Part shown: one piece after another, positions 48,389-60,732 of the stretch
How the letters are laid out: each line of letters begins with the position of its first letter
Position numbering within the stretch: position 1 is the first letter of the stretch
Assembly: GCA_025677815.1 (NCBI GenBank)
Contig: JAIXMP010000039.1
Span: 62,001-126,000 of the forward strand
DNA from: Phascolomyces articulosus
Lineage: Eukaryota > Mucoromycota > Mucoromycetes > Mucorales > Lichtheimiaceae
Direction: 5' to 3'
DNA length: 64,000 nt
Notes under the pieces: generated by a model
What the model saw: only the letters and a program-made list of their open reading frames with translations
Told to the model about the DNA's origin: nothing
Databases searched by the model: none
Translations under genes and position numbers: made by a program

Positions 48389-50999
48389 GCAAACTATTTT
48401 TTTTTTTGTTCTTCATGCTTCTTCGCTCCTTTATCTTTCTTTTATATATATATATACCCTTTTAATTCAAGGCAAAACAAACACACTTTTACAACCTACA
48501 TCTTTTTTTTTCCAATCCATTTCATTTGTATAATAGTATCTCTTTTTTTAAAAAAAAATATTGGAAGATGTCAATCCTATTCAAACTTTCCCTTTTATTA
48601 AGCATCATTCTTTCACACACACACACTTAGTTTAGTTTATGCAAAAAGCTAATATGACAATTTATATAATCACTCTTCTTATTCTCTCTCCTCCTCCTTT
48701 TTTATTATTATTATTATGTAGCGAAGAACAACAAACAACAACAAAAAAAAACCCTATCATCATCTACCCCATCTTTTTATCACATTTCACTACACTCACT
48801 CAAAAAACAAACAAACAAAAATAACAGACTCACTTGTACATAATATAATACATTTTAAATATCATATGTTTAAAAAAAACATATTACCAACAACATTCCA
48901 TTTTCGTCATTTTATTTTAATGGATCTCTCTTGTGATTTTTCACTATTAAAAAATTTGATAATGATATCATTTATCAATTCATGATGAAACCAAATGTGG
49001 GAAATTCCTACGCCAAAAAAAAAGCATTTGACGTATTTTTTTTTTTCAAAAAAAAAAGATCATCAAACAACTTTGATTAATGCAAGGTTTTTTTTCCCGA
49101 TCGTAAAGGATACAAGTTGGAAAGATATTCACCAAATTTAGAATTTTTGATCAGTACAGATTTTTTCAGTGGACCTGAAAGGAACAAAGTTTCACTTTAT
49201 CAAAAAAATGTTTCAGATAAACACACACATCTCTCTCCCCATGTGGATTGCGGAGACAAATGTCAAAAACTTATATATATACAATAGATTATATAATATA
49301 TATAGATGGGGATAAAAAAAAAAACCAATGAATGTTAATATGTTAATCACTTGTTTACTATATAGAGCAAACATTTATACCCAACAAAGATGAAACCTGC
49401 ACTATAAATTCAAAACATCAGGGCACTTTTTTTTCTAAAGATCGACAAATTTTTTTTTCTTGGCGATTCACTGAGAAAATAAATCTATTACGTATTCTGT
49501 CAATATTATATTCCAATGGATATATATTGGTATATTATATAAATTTCATGGGTTTATATCATGTAAAATTAATCCTATCATTTAACATCCATGACGACAT
49601 TACTTGGGAGTTACTGCTTATATATATCCATTTTTTGTTACTCTGTATGAGATGAATAGGTTTCAACTGTAAAAACAAATAACTGAAAGAGAATATACCA
49701 ATTAGAGTGTTTGAGATTGTTTGAGATATACTTCTACAATGGTCCTCTCGTTAATTTCACAATCGTTGGAGTTTTTGATTGTGATAAGAATGAGATGGTG
49801 CGAAGGTAAAAATCCCAAAGCACAATGATAATATATATTTTATTTTTAAATGTCAAAAAATAACACTGGGTATTCACGGCTATTTTGTGAAATTAGAGAA
49901 AAAAAATGTGAATGTACACTCTATGTTATATTTCGAATCATCCTTGCCAAAGAACAATGAAATTAACAATGGATGTAAATTAACAGAACCTCACGTATAA
50001 TATCAAATAAAAGTATAGAAGTATATATCAATCCATATACTGCCTGATAAGGTTGTCTATCCAATAATGAAAAAAAAAAACCCTGTTATATAATAAATTG
50101 AGGTTGGTTTTATATAGGATCGCGTTCATCCATGGACTTGAAAAGCTTAGTATTTAGTAAACAAATTTGTCACCAACAACATAATAATGTTCTTTTGATC
50201 TCATAGTTATCCGTTGTAGTGCTATGCTTTTTTCATCATGACGGCATTATTCAAAATATAGGTTTTTCCATTATTGCTGACGAAGAATGGTTCCGTGGAT
50301 TTCAATGGATTTTAGATAAATGGTTCATAATACCCACCTATAATCCAATATATATATATATATATATAAGAATCATGATTCAGAATGCAGGTTTGTTTTT
50401 CAGTGATCGTCAATTAGGTAGTTTTCATTCATATTTTTACCCCAGTAAATAAAAGCCTGTCCTATCATCAAGTAAATATACGAATATAAGATATATCGTC
50501 GTACTATTAGAAAAACTAACCATTTCTCCTATTTTTTTTAATATATATATGTACATAATACAACAACAACATTTGTGTTTTTCTTTTAGCCTTTGTAGTA
50601 ACAAGTATATTAACAACAAAACAAATGAACGATTCAATAATAGTTAAATAGGTATCATTTTTGGTGATCATGCCAGATAAAAAAATTTTCGTGTTATTTG
50701 TATAACAAAACCTTCTTTCAATCCATTCATTTTAAATATAAATAAACTATAAAGAATGTAAAACTGACAACGACAAAGAGGATAAAAATGATATAATAAT
50801 AATATAGATTCATTTAAATGTGTAAAAAATAACATGGATACTGTTACAACTATGATGATTTGGATGATTCTGTTTTGTACCAAAGATCACGCGCGTTTAC
50901 CAAATGGATCACAAAGAATCATTGTGGTGTAGGTTCCTTAAAACTCCTTTTTTTTCAACTTTTTTTTTCCACTTTGTTACCACCACAACTATTAGCACG
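48389..50999. other. Intergenic region before the CLASP-like gene
   Basis: AT-rich with A and T runs (48550-49080). A 77-codon frame at 50219-50452 contains GFSIIADEEWFRGFQWILDKW but has no partner exons or known domain. ACGCGCGT at 50889-50896 lies about 105 bases before the next start codon. No RNA gene is seen. Confidence 0.45.
50889..50896 (+). promoter_or_regulatory. ACGCGCGT motif, MCB/MBF-like, upstream of CLASP-like gene
   Basis: CG-rich 8-mer in AT-rich sequence, 104-111 bases before the ATG. It resembles the ACGCG core bound by MBF/DSC1-type G1/S regulators in yeasts. The role is inferred. Confidence 0.35.
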
Positions 51000-51340
51000 A
51001 TGGAGATTTATCCCAAAAAACCAATCAGGGTAAAAATAATAACTAAAAGGATCGAAATAAATATAAAAATAAAACAATGATTTTAAAAGTTCTATTGAAT
51101 TAACGCTATGTGTGTCTACTATGTGATTATTATCAGATCGGCTCCAAAGCAGAGCTTGATAAAGAAATGCGGCGAATTGGACAACTCTTTAAAAAAGGTG
51201 AAACAGAAGAAACATGGGAGTCATTTAATCTTGCATTGAAAAACATGACAGCGTGGGTAGTGGAAGATAAAGCCTATGAATACGAAGGTTTTGTAGACCA
51301 TTTAAAGTTATTACAAAAACCTTTAATCAAGATTGTAAAG

Positions 51341-51381
<41 letters not shown>

Positions 51382-52835
51382 TGATTCTCACAGAGAGAAA
51401 AGTCGCGCGCGTTTATTATACCGGATGACCTATTTCCTTTTAAATTAATAAATTATAACCTTTCTCATATATATATATATATATATCAATGAATTATATA
51501 GCTCACAACGGAACGTACACGATTATTGGGAACAGCAACAGATCTTTTGAAGAGTTTATCACGAACCATGGAACGCGTCGATTATGATCAACATATTCAC
51601 GATTTATTTGCACCCACCTTACATCGTATGTTTGCAAGAACCAATAAAGTGATGCATACACGAACAATTGAATGTTACAAGACCATTATCCAACATGCCA
51701 AAATACCACGCATGATTCCTAAATTTGCAATCCTTTTAAAATCAAAAAAAGAACAAAGCAAATCTGTTCGACAATGTCTCGCTGCTTGTCTTGATACATT
51801 GATTGATACCAACACTACACAAGATATTACCAAAGAACATCAAAGGTTGATTGAAGAGGCCATTCGAGCCACTGCTATGGATTCTGCACCTGAAGTACGA
51901 TTAGCGATTCGCTGTTGTTATAGAACTTATTGCACAAAGTTTCCTGAATCTGTTTCAAAGTAAGTTTTGAACCCTGACATATAGTTTTTTTTTCATTTTT
52001 TTTTTCATGCAGATGGAAAAAGAAAGAGAGAGAAAGGAAGGGAGAAGAAAAGTATTGAGATACAGGGTAAAAAAAAAGAAGGGACCCCTTAAGAGAGAAA
52101 GAGAAAAAAAAAGGGGGGAAGATAATAGATATTAATGCAACTATTATTATAATAAAAAGGTTTGAAGAACAATTACCTGCCGATATCAAGAAATACCTTA
52201 AAGCATCCATAAAACCATTACCTAAATTATCCAGAACTTCTTCTCGATCATCCATTTCCTCTTCCACTTCATCTACATCATCAACAACGACTACCCTTAA
52301 GAATAATACCACAACAGCAAAATCATCCTCAACAGCTATATCTCATACATTAGCAGGTCGTATCACAAAGCATACTGTTCCACGCATAATATCTCGCCCT
52401 ACTTCAAAAAGTAGATATAGTGCACCTCAATTAGCTACTTCCAAACTACCTCTTGTTCAACGACCTAAAGTATCCACCTCTGCATCACTTGGAGCTGTAA
52501 AATCCAAAATACCCAACATCAACAAAGCATCTGTTTTATCATCCAAACCAGCAGCAGCAACAACAAGAAAGCCTGGATCCTCCTTACAAAACAATACAAC
52601 CAACACGAAAAATGCAAGTCATTTGACTCAACTCATGAGAGCCACTGCTTCCAGTTCACAAAAATTAAAGACAAAACCATTGACAAGTAGTAGTATACGA
52701 CCTATTCGAAAGACCTTTACAATAGAAGGAATGAAACCTTCAAGACCTGTGATGAAACGACGATCTTCTAGTAGTACTGTCCATGCACATGGTGAAGAAA
52801 ATAAACATCCTGCAAAAAAACAAAATGTAGAATGA
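51000..52835 (+). CDS. Short CLASP-like microtubule-associated protein (single TOG domain)
   Basis: This protein has a CLASP N-terminal (TOG) domain of the family that stabilises microtubule plus ends and the spindle. Exons: 51000-51029, 51137-51334, 51502-51959 and 52160-52835 (453 residues). The tiny first exon encodes MEIYPKKPIR. TOG-domain helices follow: SKAELDKEMRRIGQLFKKGETEETWESFNLAL, TERTRLLGTATDLLKSLSRTM, DLFAPTLHRMFARTNKVM and AAATMDSAPEVRLAIRCC-like repeats, ending near PADIKKYL (about 240). The remainder is basic and Ser/Thr-rich with KSKIPN (about 343-348), an SxIP-type EB1-binding motif. Usual CLASPs have several TOGs and more than 1000 residues, so this is a reduced member. 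Intron 2 contains a (TTA)n repeat. Confidence 0.85.
51345..51380. repeat. (TTA)n microsatellite in CLASP-like intron 2
   Basis: About 12 TTA units lie directly after the donor site of the intron. Confidence 0.85.
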
Positions 52836-53474
52836 AGAAAAGGATCCTCCAGGGGTGGTGATGATGAAGATGATGAAGTCGTGTATATATAAAATAATTA
52901 TATTAATATATAGATGTAGAAACTTTATCTTATCACAATTGAAAACAAAGGATTTTTTTAATAATTATAATGATATATATACCCTGGCTTATAATCTTTT
53001 AGTAAATATATATATTTAAATGAATTATTCTATTTCATTCGATTCATGATGGATTATTTATTATTATCACACACTTTCACACATGATGAAATAATAGCGC
53101 ATTTAACAACTCAGCTTTTTTTTAATTCTATATTCAATAATTCAACTTAAAAAAAAGAGATATACAACCCCCCCCTCCTTCCTTCTTCTCTTTTTCAACC
53201 CTTTATATATATATAAAAAAAAGAAATAGTTGGTATATATCTATTTTATCTATTTATTCAATTTTATGATAAAAGGCTGGTTCCTCTTTTTATATTGAAC
53301 AACTTATATATATATATAATATAAACAAATATAAATAACAACCCCTTTCTACTTTTTTTTTTTGAAACTTGTATAAAGTCGCTCTCTCCACCACCACCTC
53401 AACAACAATAACAACAACAACAACAACAACCCACCATTACAAAACACAATAACCTTCACTTCCCGAGTAACATC
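52836..53474. other. Intergenic region with CAA-repeat leader
   Basis: AT-rich spacer. The last 75 bases form a C/A-rich leader with (CAA)n at about 53402-53431 before the Sec7 gene ATG. Such leaders are unstructured and common for well-translated fungal mRNAs. No exon for the missing N-terminal half of the Sec7 domain is visible here. Confidence 0.5.
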
Positions 53475-56400
53475 ATGGCCGGTCCAGGTGATGCGATGAC
53501 AACGAGTAATAGTTCAACCACTACCACAACAACAAAGCCTCGCCATGACAACAATGAAAAACATGGACCTACATTTACCGAACAATTACATTCGTTTGAC
53601 TTTCGTGGCGATGCCATTGATATGGCATTAAGGTACCCTTATACATATATTCAAAATTTCTTATAGAATCCATGAAAAGAAGACACGAAAAAATAAATAA
53701 ATAACAAAACACTCATTGTTTTATATATATATCATGTTTTTTTTAATATTATACATACAAAAGAAAGCTACTCGCAAAAGCCCACCTTCCAAAAGAAGCA
53801 CAACAAATTGATCGAGCCATGGAAGACTTTGCAAAACGATATCATGAATGTAATCCAGATTTAACTGATAATTCAGGTAAGAAGAGGACGAGGAGGAATA
53901 GAAGATATAAACCATGTTCTACTTGAAAGAGTAAAAATTAATGATCCATGCATTTGATAGATCCTATTTATGCCGTTGCATTTTCACTGTTATTATTACA
54001 TACAGACGCACATAATAAGAATGTACGACAAAAAATGAACAAGGATACATTTATTATGCGAACGAGAATTATTGAAGGGGGTGAAGATGTTGCAACCGAA
54101 ATTTTGGATGTAAGTCTTTTATTATTATTATATAATATGTTTGTGTTCTATGAGATGAAAACTTTATATATCCTTTTGCGCAACCTAGAGAGAAATGAAA
54201 AATATTGGTCATTCTAACGCCCTTTCTTTTTTATAATTCACAGGTCATGTATGATAATATTGTATCCACCGAATTTACTTATGCTGCTGATGGAGAAGAG
54301 GATGATTTATTCAAAGCGCGTACACCAACGACTTGGTTTGGACGATTAGCAAGAAGTGATTCAAGTAGTGCTTTAGCACCTGTAAGTTGTTGTTTTTTTC
54401 AAAGAAAAAAAAAAAGGTTTTCCTTTTCATAATAATAATATATACTCATGAAATTGTAAAAAAAAAAAAAAAAAAAAACCACCATAAAAGGCAAATATGA
54501 TTGAGGATCTTTATCCGAAATTAACACAGCTCATGCCGCCAGAAAACTCATTTTGTTATAAACGTATCTTGAAACCGATTCAATTGAACGATGTGCATAT
54601 GGCGTTTCATCATGCAAGACCTTTAAATTTGGGTGGTGTACGCGGTCGTCATCCTGCCAATCAACCTCAAGATGGAAATCATACGTATACGATCCGAGTG
54701 GCAAAAGCTGCCATTCTTGAACGGAAATATGACATGTTACCTGGAGGGAAAAAAGCAACAGCACGTGGATGGCGACCTTTTGGTGTCATTCTCAGTGGCA
54801 CACAGATTATCTTTTTTGCAGATGTCTTGACATTTGATTCATGGCTTTTGGGAGAAGAAGAACGACGAGAACGTGAATCTCCTCGACAAAGTCATAGTCC
54901 GGGCACCAATACACCAATAGCAACGACACCACCCCCCTCTCAAAATAGTCGACCCATCTCAGAACGTACTTCATCCTCCTCATCCACAGCAACGAATTCA
55001 TTGACAATTCATAGTACCAATAATACACCCACAGGGTCACCTAATCCATTTCGATTCCCTTCTGTCTCCACCTCGACTGTAGATTCAACAAGTCATACAT
55101 CTTCGTTTACATCATCCATTTATTCAACGCATTCATTGACACATAGTATTATACCCTCAAGTCCTTCTACTCCTACTGGTTTCAACCACCAAAACAACAA
55201 CCTTCTTAGACCTGTACAGATTATATCGCTTGCAGATGCCGTATGTATCTATGACGAATCTTATACCAAATATCCTCATGTGTTTCGATTAATGACGGGT
55301 GATGGACAATTATTTTTATTAAGGGCTAAAAATAATGCGGATATGGATGATTGGATGACGAAAATCAATTATGCAGCCACGATCAAAACAACAGGTGTAC
55401 GATTAAAATCACCTTCTTCTACCTCTTCTTCCTCATCAAGAAGACATGGACCTCGATCTATGGCCGCGGATCGTATGAAAAGGGAAGAAAAAGCTAAAGC
55501 CAAAATTCTCGAATTATCACGTAAAATGGTTGAATTGGAACGATTGTTGGAACGCGATTTACAATTAAGACGTAATTTGATGGTCTTGGTCCCATTACAA
55601 AAACCAAGCAAGGAACGTATCTTGTATTTTGCCGATATGGTAGGAAAACGCATTTATGCAAAAAGATTGGAAATGCAGCGATTGGAATGTTATCGTGAAT
55701 ATTTGGAAGCGGCTTTAGCAGATTTTATAAATCAGCACCAACAACAGACATCGTCGACTATGTCCACACGTAAAATGTCAGCGCCTCTTTTATCACGGTC
55801 TTTGATTCCTGCCAATATTCTTGCAGCACATCGTTCAGCAACCACACCTGCCATTGCGCACATGGATAATCATCATCCTAATAATAGACAACATTATCCG
55901 CATCATCAATTACCACCACCACGTAGTTATACTGTCAGTCCAATGCCATTTGAAGATGATCATCATGATGATGGAGGTGAAGTCATGTGGAGTCAAACAG
56001 GACGAGATACACCTTCTTCATCATCTGAAATGTTGAAACCATCCACCTCCTCTTCTGAAGAAGATGAAAAAAGTGTACGAAGATCTTCATGTCCACAAAT
56101 CCCACCTTTCCCATTTGCCATGGAAGAAGTACCTGCAGGATCACCATCATCATCCTCTATTACACCGGACACAGTCCCATCCTCTTCCACAGTAGCAACC
56201 ACTATTGCAACTACCGCATCCTCCTCATTAGAGAAAAATAAGGATAAATCCGTAGCATTTGATGTACCAACAGAATCCGATCTCCATCATCATAGCAAGA
56301 CAAGTAAATGGATGAGACGACGAAGTAGTAGTAATCCTGTCAAACCAGCTGCCACTACCACCTCCAGTAGTAGTACACCCACCCCAGCGACCCTGATGAT

Positions 56401-56587
56401 GATCAACAAAAATCGAGAAAGAAGTAGTTCAGAAGCTTCTTCAGTAAGAGATGATGATGAATTGACCATTGTCAATGTTGCTACAGGAACAGAAGGAGAA
56501 GAAGAGGATGAGGATGATATGAATAAGAAACATGGAAATCCAAATCAAGATGATATTGATGAAGATGTCAAAAAAAAAGATTTATAA
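53475..56587 (+). CDS. Arf guanine-nucleotide exchange factor with Sec7 and PH domains
   Basis: This is a predicted activator of Arf-type GTPases (EFA6/PSD or yeast Syt1-like layout, Sec7 then PH). Exons: 53475-53632, 53764-53876, 53961-54109, 54244-54381 and 54491-56587 (884 residues). The Sec7 core reads [60 protein letters not shown] and then [18 protein letters not shown]. The N-terminal half of a standard Sec7 domain is missing; an NNE triplet sits where EFA6 has the catalytic Glu loop. The PH domain starts at [18 protein letters not shown]. It is interrupted by a Ser/Thr-rich insert of about 110 residues, then resumes at [13 protein letters not shown] and [14 protein letters not shown] coiled coil follows ([18 protein letters not shown]). 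The tail is long, Ser-rich and acidic. Confidence 0.9.
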
Positions 56588-56738
56588 AAAAAAAAAACAA
56601 CACCACCTTATTTTTTTTAAGACTCAGTTTCTTTTTTTCTTGGCTCGTGACTTTTTGGCAAAAGTGTGAGTGAACGTGAGTTAAGAGTGTGAACTGTTAC
56701 TACTACGTACTTGTTTTTTTTATCCAATTTTATAAAAT

Positions 56739-57157
56739 ATGTATTGCATGCGATATTTTGTTCCATTACTATTATTACCATTTCCCGATGCACCACCGAT
56801 ATTTGTCATCTTATTCTTAATTTCATTCTTTTTACATCAAAAACCTTGGTAATGCATCGATTCTCTTTTTTCTATATATATTTGATAAACCAATGAATGA
56901 GTGAATGAATGCAATGGATTATTAATGAATTGAATTGTTCAATGACGCCGGGGGTGGGGTTATATAGTATTTATTGTACATTGTTATTGATCGCCTTATT
57001 TTCATCGACATGCTATTGGGGACAAGGAAGGTGTTGGATCGATTTACATCAATCACGACTATTTGACGTACGACAAGATTCGAATGCCACCTTTGGACAA
57101 GGTGATGGTTGGTGGAATTGGAAGGTGACTTTACCTATTGGTCAAATAAGTGCATAA
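56739..57157 (+). CDS. Small two-TM membrane protein, 99 residues, two exons
   Basis: Two exons, 56739-56848 and 56968-57157, join in phase (TG|T, Cys) across a GTAATG...TATATAG intron. The product starts MYCMRYFVPLLLLPFPDAPP, with a first hydrophobic segment (PIFVILFLISFFL). A second one (YCTLLLIALFSSTCYW) follows. The soluble end is rich in Trp, Gly and Asp: WGQGRCWIDL, SRLFDVRQDSNATFGQGDGWWNW. The non-random tail and clean splice phase argue for a real gene. A start at the fourth codon (Met) is possible. I do not recognise the family. A small ER or Golgi membrane component is a guess. It lies 151 bases after the Sec7 gene, on the same strand. Confidence 0.6.
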
Positions 57158-57868
57158 ATTCTTTCTCTCCAACATAACTACTACTACTACATTCAACAAC
57201 AACAACACAATATTATATATATATTTATATACCCCTCATTATCAATCCATCCTTCTCCTCTGTGTCTCTTTCTCAATTCTTGTCTTTTTTTTTCCATTAT
57301 GCGAATTTGTACATAAAAGCAACCAAAAAAAAAGAGTACCTTCATCATTTTTTTTCATCTCTTTAACACATGTTATCCATTCATACATCATTTTTTTCTT
57401 ATTATTATTATTGATTATTATTAGTACGATTATTATTACCAAAAATGTTTTCTTCCTCCATAACAAGTAGTTAGTAGTAATAGATTACTACTAATAAAAA
57501 AAACATATGGTTGTACAAGAAAACCAAGAGACAACGACTAATATAAGGATTATTATCACTGGCTGAGGGCACAGTGGGGTTATATTATTGTCATTTTTAT
57601 TACTTTATATAAATGGCGATTATTATAATGGTTCCTTTTTGTTTGCGGAAGCACAAAAAAAAATGCTTAGACCCAAAATCCACAAACGTGTTTTTTTTAT
57701 AACTTAGTTTTTTTTGTGTGTGCTGTTCTCTCTTTTCTTCTTTCTTTCTTTCTTTTCTTTTTCCATTCTCTTTCTCTCTCTCTCTTTTTTTTTCTTTCTT
57801 TTTCTGTTATATATTTATATAATTCTCTATATACCAATCATTTTTTGAAAAAAAAGAAAAGAACAATA
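57158..57868. other. Intergenic region upstream of the alpha/beta-hydrolase
   Basis: T/C-rich near 57720-57810, typical of a fungal core promoter, with an A-rich leader before the ATG. Short frames are homopolymer-derived. Nothing else is recognised. Confidence 0.5.
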
Positions 57869-59688
57869 ATGGATAGCATTCGTAAACAACTTCGGAAACT
57901 TCCACCAGGAGCCGTCATCAAGGTACTACGTAAAGTGTTTGCCTATCCAGCACCAGCAGCTCGTATGATCTTGAATGATATTACTCGACCTCGTAAATCA
58001 CATAAACCTTGGATTCATAAAGTTGCTTGGAATAATGCTTGGTCTGGATGTTGGATTGGTGAACAAATCCACAAGTTGGATGATACAGGACTGAAAAGAC
58101 GAATTGATCAAGCTGATATTATCTTTTTTAACGTACACGGTAAATAAAAAATAATTCAGAAAAAGCGGCGATATTTTGTGTGATATTCATTTTAATTTTG
58201 TGGAACAACTTTTTTTTTGTTACTTTATTCAGGTGGTGGATTCCGATTGGGAACTTGTACAATGTATATGGATACTTATATTCGCTGGATTACTTTTCTT
58301 AAAAAGAAATATAATTTAAATGCTTTGATAATGTCGATTGATTACAGGTAAAAAAAAAAAAAAAAAAAAGAAAAAGATAATGCATTGTCGTTTTTTATCT
58401 TTTTGGGAAAAGAGTGATCTGCAGGGACGGGTGGAGAAAAAAGTGTGGGGCAAAGAAGTGTATAATTGTTGACTTTTAAAAAATAAATAGATTGGCACCC
58501 GAATACAAGTATCCTAGTCCTGTGGAAGATGTCGTAAAGGCTTATGAACATTTGGTTCAAACTATTGGTGTTGAGCCTGAAAGAGTGGTAGTAACGGGTG
58601 ATTCTGCTGGTGCTTCATTGTTATTGGAAATGTTATTCTTGACGCACGATCCATCCATGTAAATGTTCTTATTATTATTATTATACGTAGTCAAATATGG
58701 ATAGAATGGGGGAAAATCTAATAGAATATGATGATATACAGGTTTGAAATTGTCACAGATGATCCAGAAGAAGAGGATATGGGTGGTCCAATGATCAGTG
58801 AATTACCAAGACCAGCAGGTGCTGTATTCGTATCTCCTTTGGTTACAGATGAAACGACTTCTGAATCTTGGCGTACCAATGTCAAATATGATTATATTTC
58901 ACAACATACTGCCAAGGTAATGTATATTGATTAGAAAAAAAAACCAGCCATTTCTCTTTTCTTTTTATTATCACTATGACTAATTCAAAAAGAGGGGATG
59001 TAATCCACCTTAGGTGATCAAACGTGATTATTTTGAAAAAACACCCAATGAACCTGATGGACCTACTGAAGCAAGTCCAATTCTTGGTATTGCTAAATTA
59101 CAAACTGGATTCCATGCCTTCTTACCTGAACAAGTCCTCATGTATATTGGTGACAAGGAGGTATTAAGAGATGATGCATTGGATTTAGCTGAAAAGGCAG
59201 AACAGGATGGTGTTCAATGGGAATCTGTTGTTGAAGATTGTGTTCACGGTATGTAAAATAAGAGATCCTATATTTTTTGGTTGTTTGTTTGTTTGCTATC
59301 TAGAGGTATGACATGATAGATATATTCTATATTCTAACAAACAAACAAATACATGCATATAAACATGATAGATTGGTTCTGTGTTCGTGAGGTTGTCAAG
59401 GATAAAACCATGTTGGACCGTGCAGATACAGTGTTTGCGGACTTTTGTTATCGTACTGTGGTTGCTCCACGTGAAGGTCGTGTAATTGATGACTTATCTG
59501 CTCGTCGTACGAGTGAAGGTTTGGAAGCTGTCCCAGAAGGAAATGAAGAGGATGATGATGATGATTCAAGTGAAGAGTTTCACGAGGCATTGTCTACCAC
59601 TGATACGGAATTGGAAGCTGCAGTTCTCAAGAAATTAGAAGAACAATTACCTACGGCGAGAAGCTCAACGTTGACCGTCTATGTTTAA
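57869..59688 (+). CDS. Alpha/beta-hydrolase fold-3 lipase/esterase (hormone-sensitive lipase type)
   Basis: This is a predicted intracellular ester hydrolase of the HSL family. Exons: 57869-58139, 58233-58347, 58491-58658, 58742-58916, 59014-59248 and 59372-59688 (426 residues). Family signatures are the oxyanion motif HGGGF (90-94, split by intron 1), YRLAPEYKYPSPVEDV, and the nucleophile motif GDSAGAS (Ser about 167). The catalytic Asp lies in YIGDKEVLRDDA (about 290) and the His in VEDCVHDW (about 321). The triad is therefore complete. The C-terminal 80 residues are acidic (EEDDDDDSSEEF) and outside the fold. No signal peptide is visible. The substrate could be acylglycerols, steryl esters or xenobiotic esters. 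It converges with RFC3. Confidence 0.9.
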
Positions 59689-60732
59689 TTTATTTATTCA
59701 CACACATATTATAATTATTATTCTTATTACTTGTTCTATTTTACACCACACACAACACAAAGCATTCTATTGAAAAAAACACACACTCAACTAACTCGTA
59801 CTTTTTATTATTTATCTTACGCATCTTTACCTTCTATCATTTTTTTATGATAACTTTTTCTTCTCTTTTTTTTTGCATTTTTAATATCCTTATTTGGTTG
59901 TACATATACTTTATAATTATTTATTTTTTTCCTTCTTCCTCTTTTTTTTTCACATGAAATGAAAAAAAAAACCTATTTTCGAGAAAATATTCAAAACAAT
60001 TGTCAAAAATTCTCATGTGCATGATAAATAGTATCTTTTTTGTAAACAATGAGAGTGGTGCGTGTGTAAAAATCAACAAAAATATTCCCAAAGTTTACAG
60101 AAGAATGGGCTGTTTTTTTATTTATCTTGATATGGATAATAATGTTACAAGATCGCCCATTTGTTGACCTTGTGTAATGAAATACAATGATTAAATTTAT
60201 AAGCAATTGTGTAAAATGTTTATATTGTCCCCAGTCGTAGTTAGCAGGGAACATGCCTATAAAGAGTGCGTAATTCAATATAGGATGAATGATGATAAAT
60301 ATAAATCGTGTCACACTTTGATTTGATGAATCACTCTAATATCGTATTACTCTAATATCATCGATTCGTATTTAGAGTTCCCATCGTCGCAAATCTTGTG
60401 AAGGCTGTCTAAAAAAACCTTGATTGATTTCATGATGATATTTATTTCTGTCCTATAATAAAGGACCAAATTAATTGTTGTGTATCCAACTTTGGAAAAC
60501 TAAGGTCTATAGCATCTTTTAAAGAAATCATCATTTCCCAGGCAAAAAAAAAATCGGTACTTTTCTTTCATTTCTAGATTTTCTTTTTGAAAACAATTTT
60601 GGTTTTTTTACATAGTTGACAATCGAATGCAATGAAAAAAAAGCATGTGAAATTTCTTTAATGGATATGAAAATAGTAGTACACCTATATTTATATATTT
60701 CTCTCTCTCTCTCCCATTATTATACCACTAAT
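59689..60732. other. Convergent intergenic region, hydrolase / RFC3
   Basis: AT-rich 3' flanks with A and T runs. A 103-codon minus-strand frame at 60003-60314 has no coding features. Nothing else is recognised. Confidence 0.5.

Noticed and set aside
50219..50452. 77-codon frame with DEEWFRGFQWILDKW
   Set aside because: It ends in a TA-repeat translation. There is no splice partner and no recognised domain.
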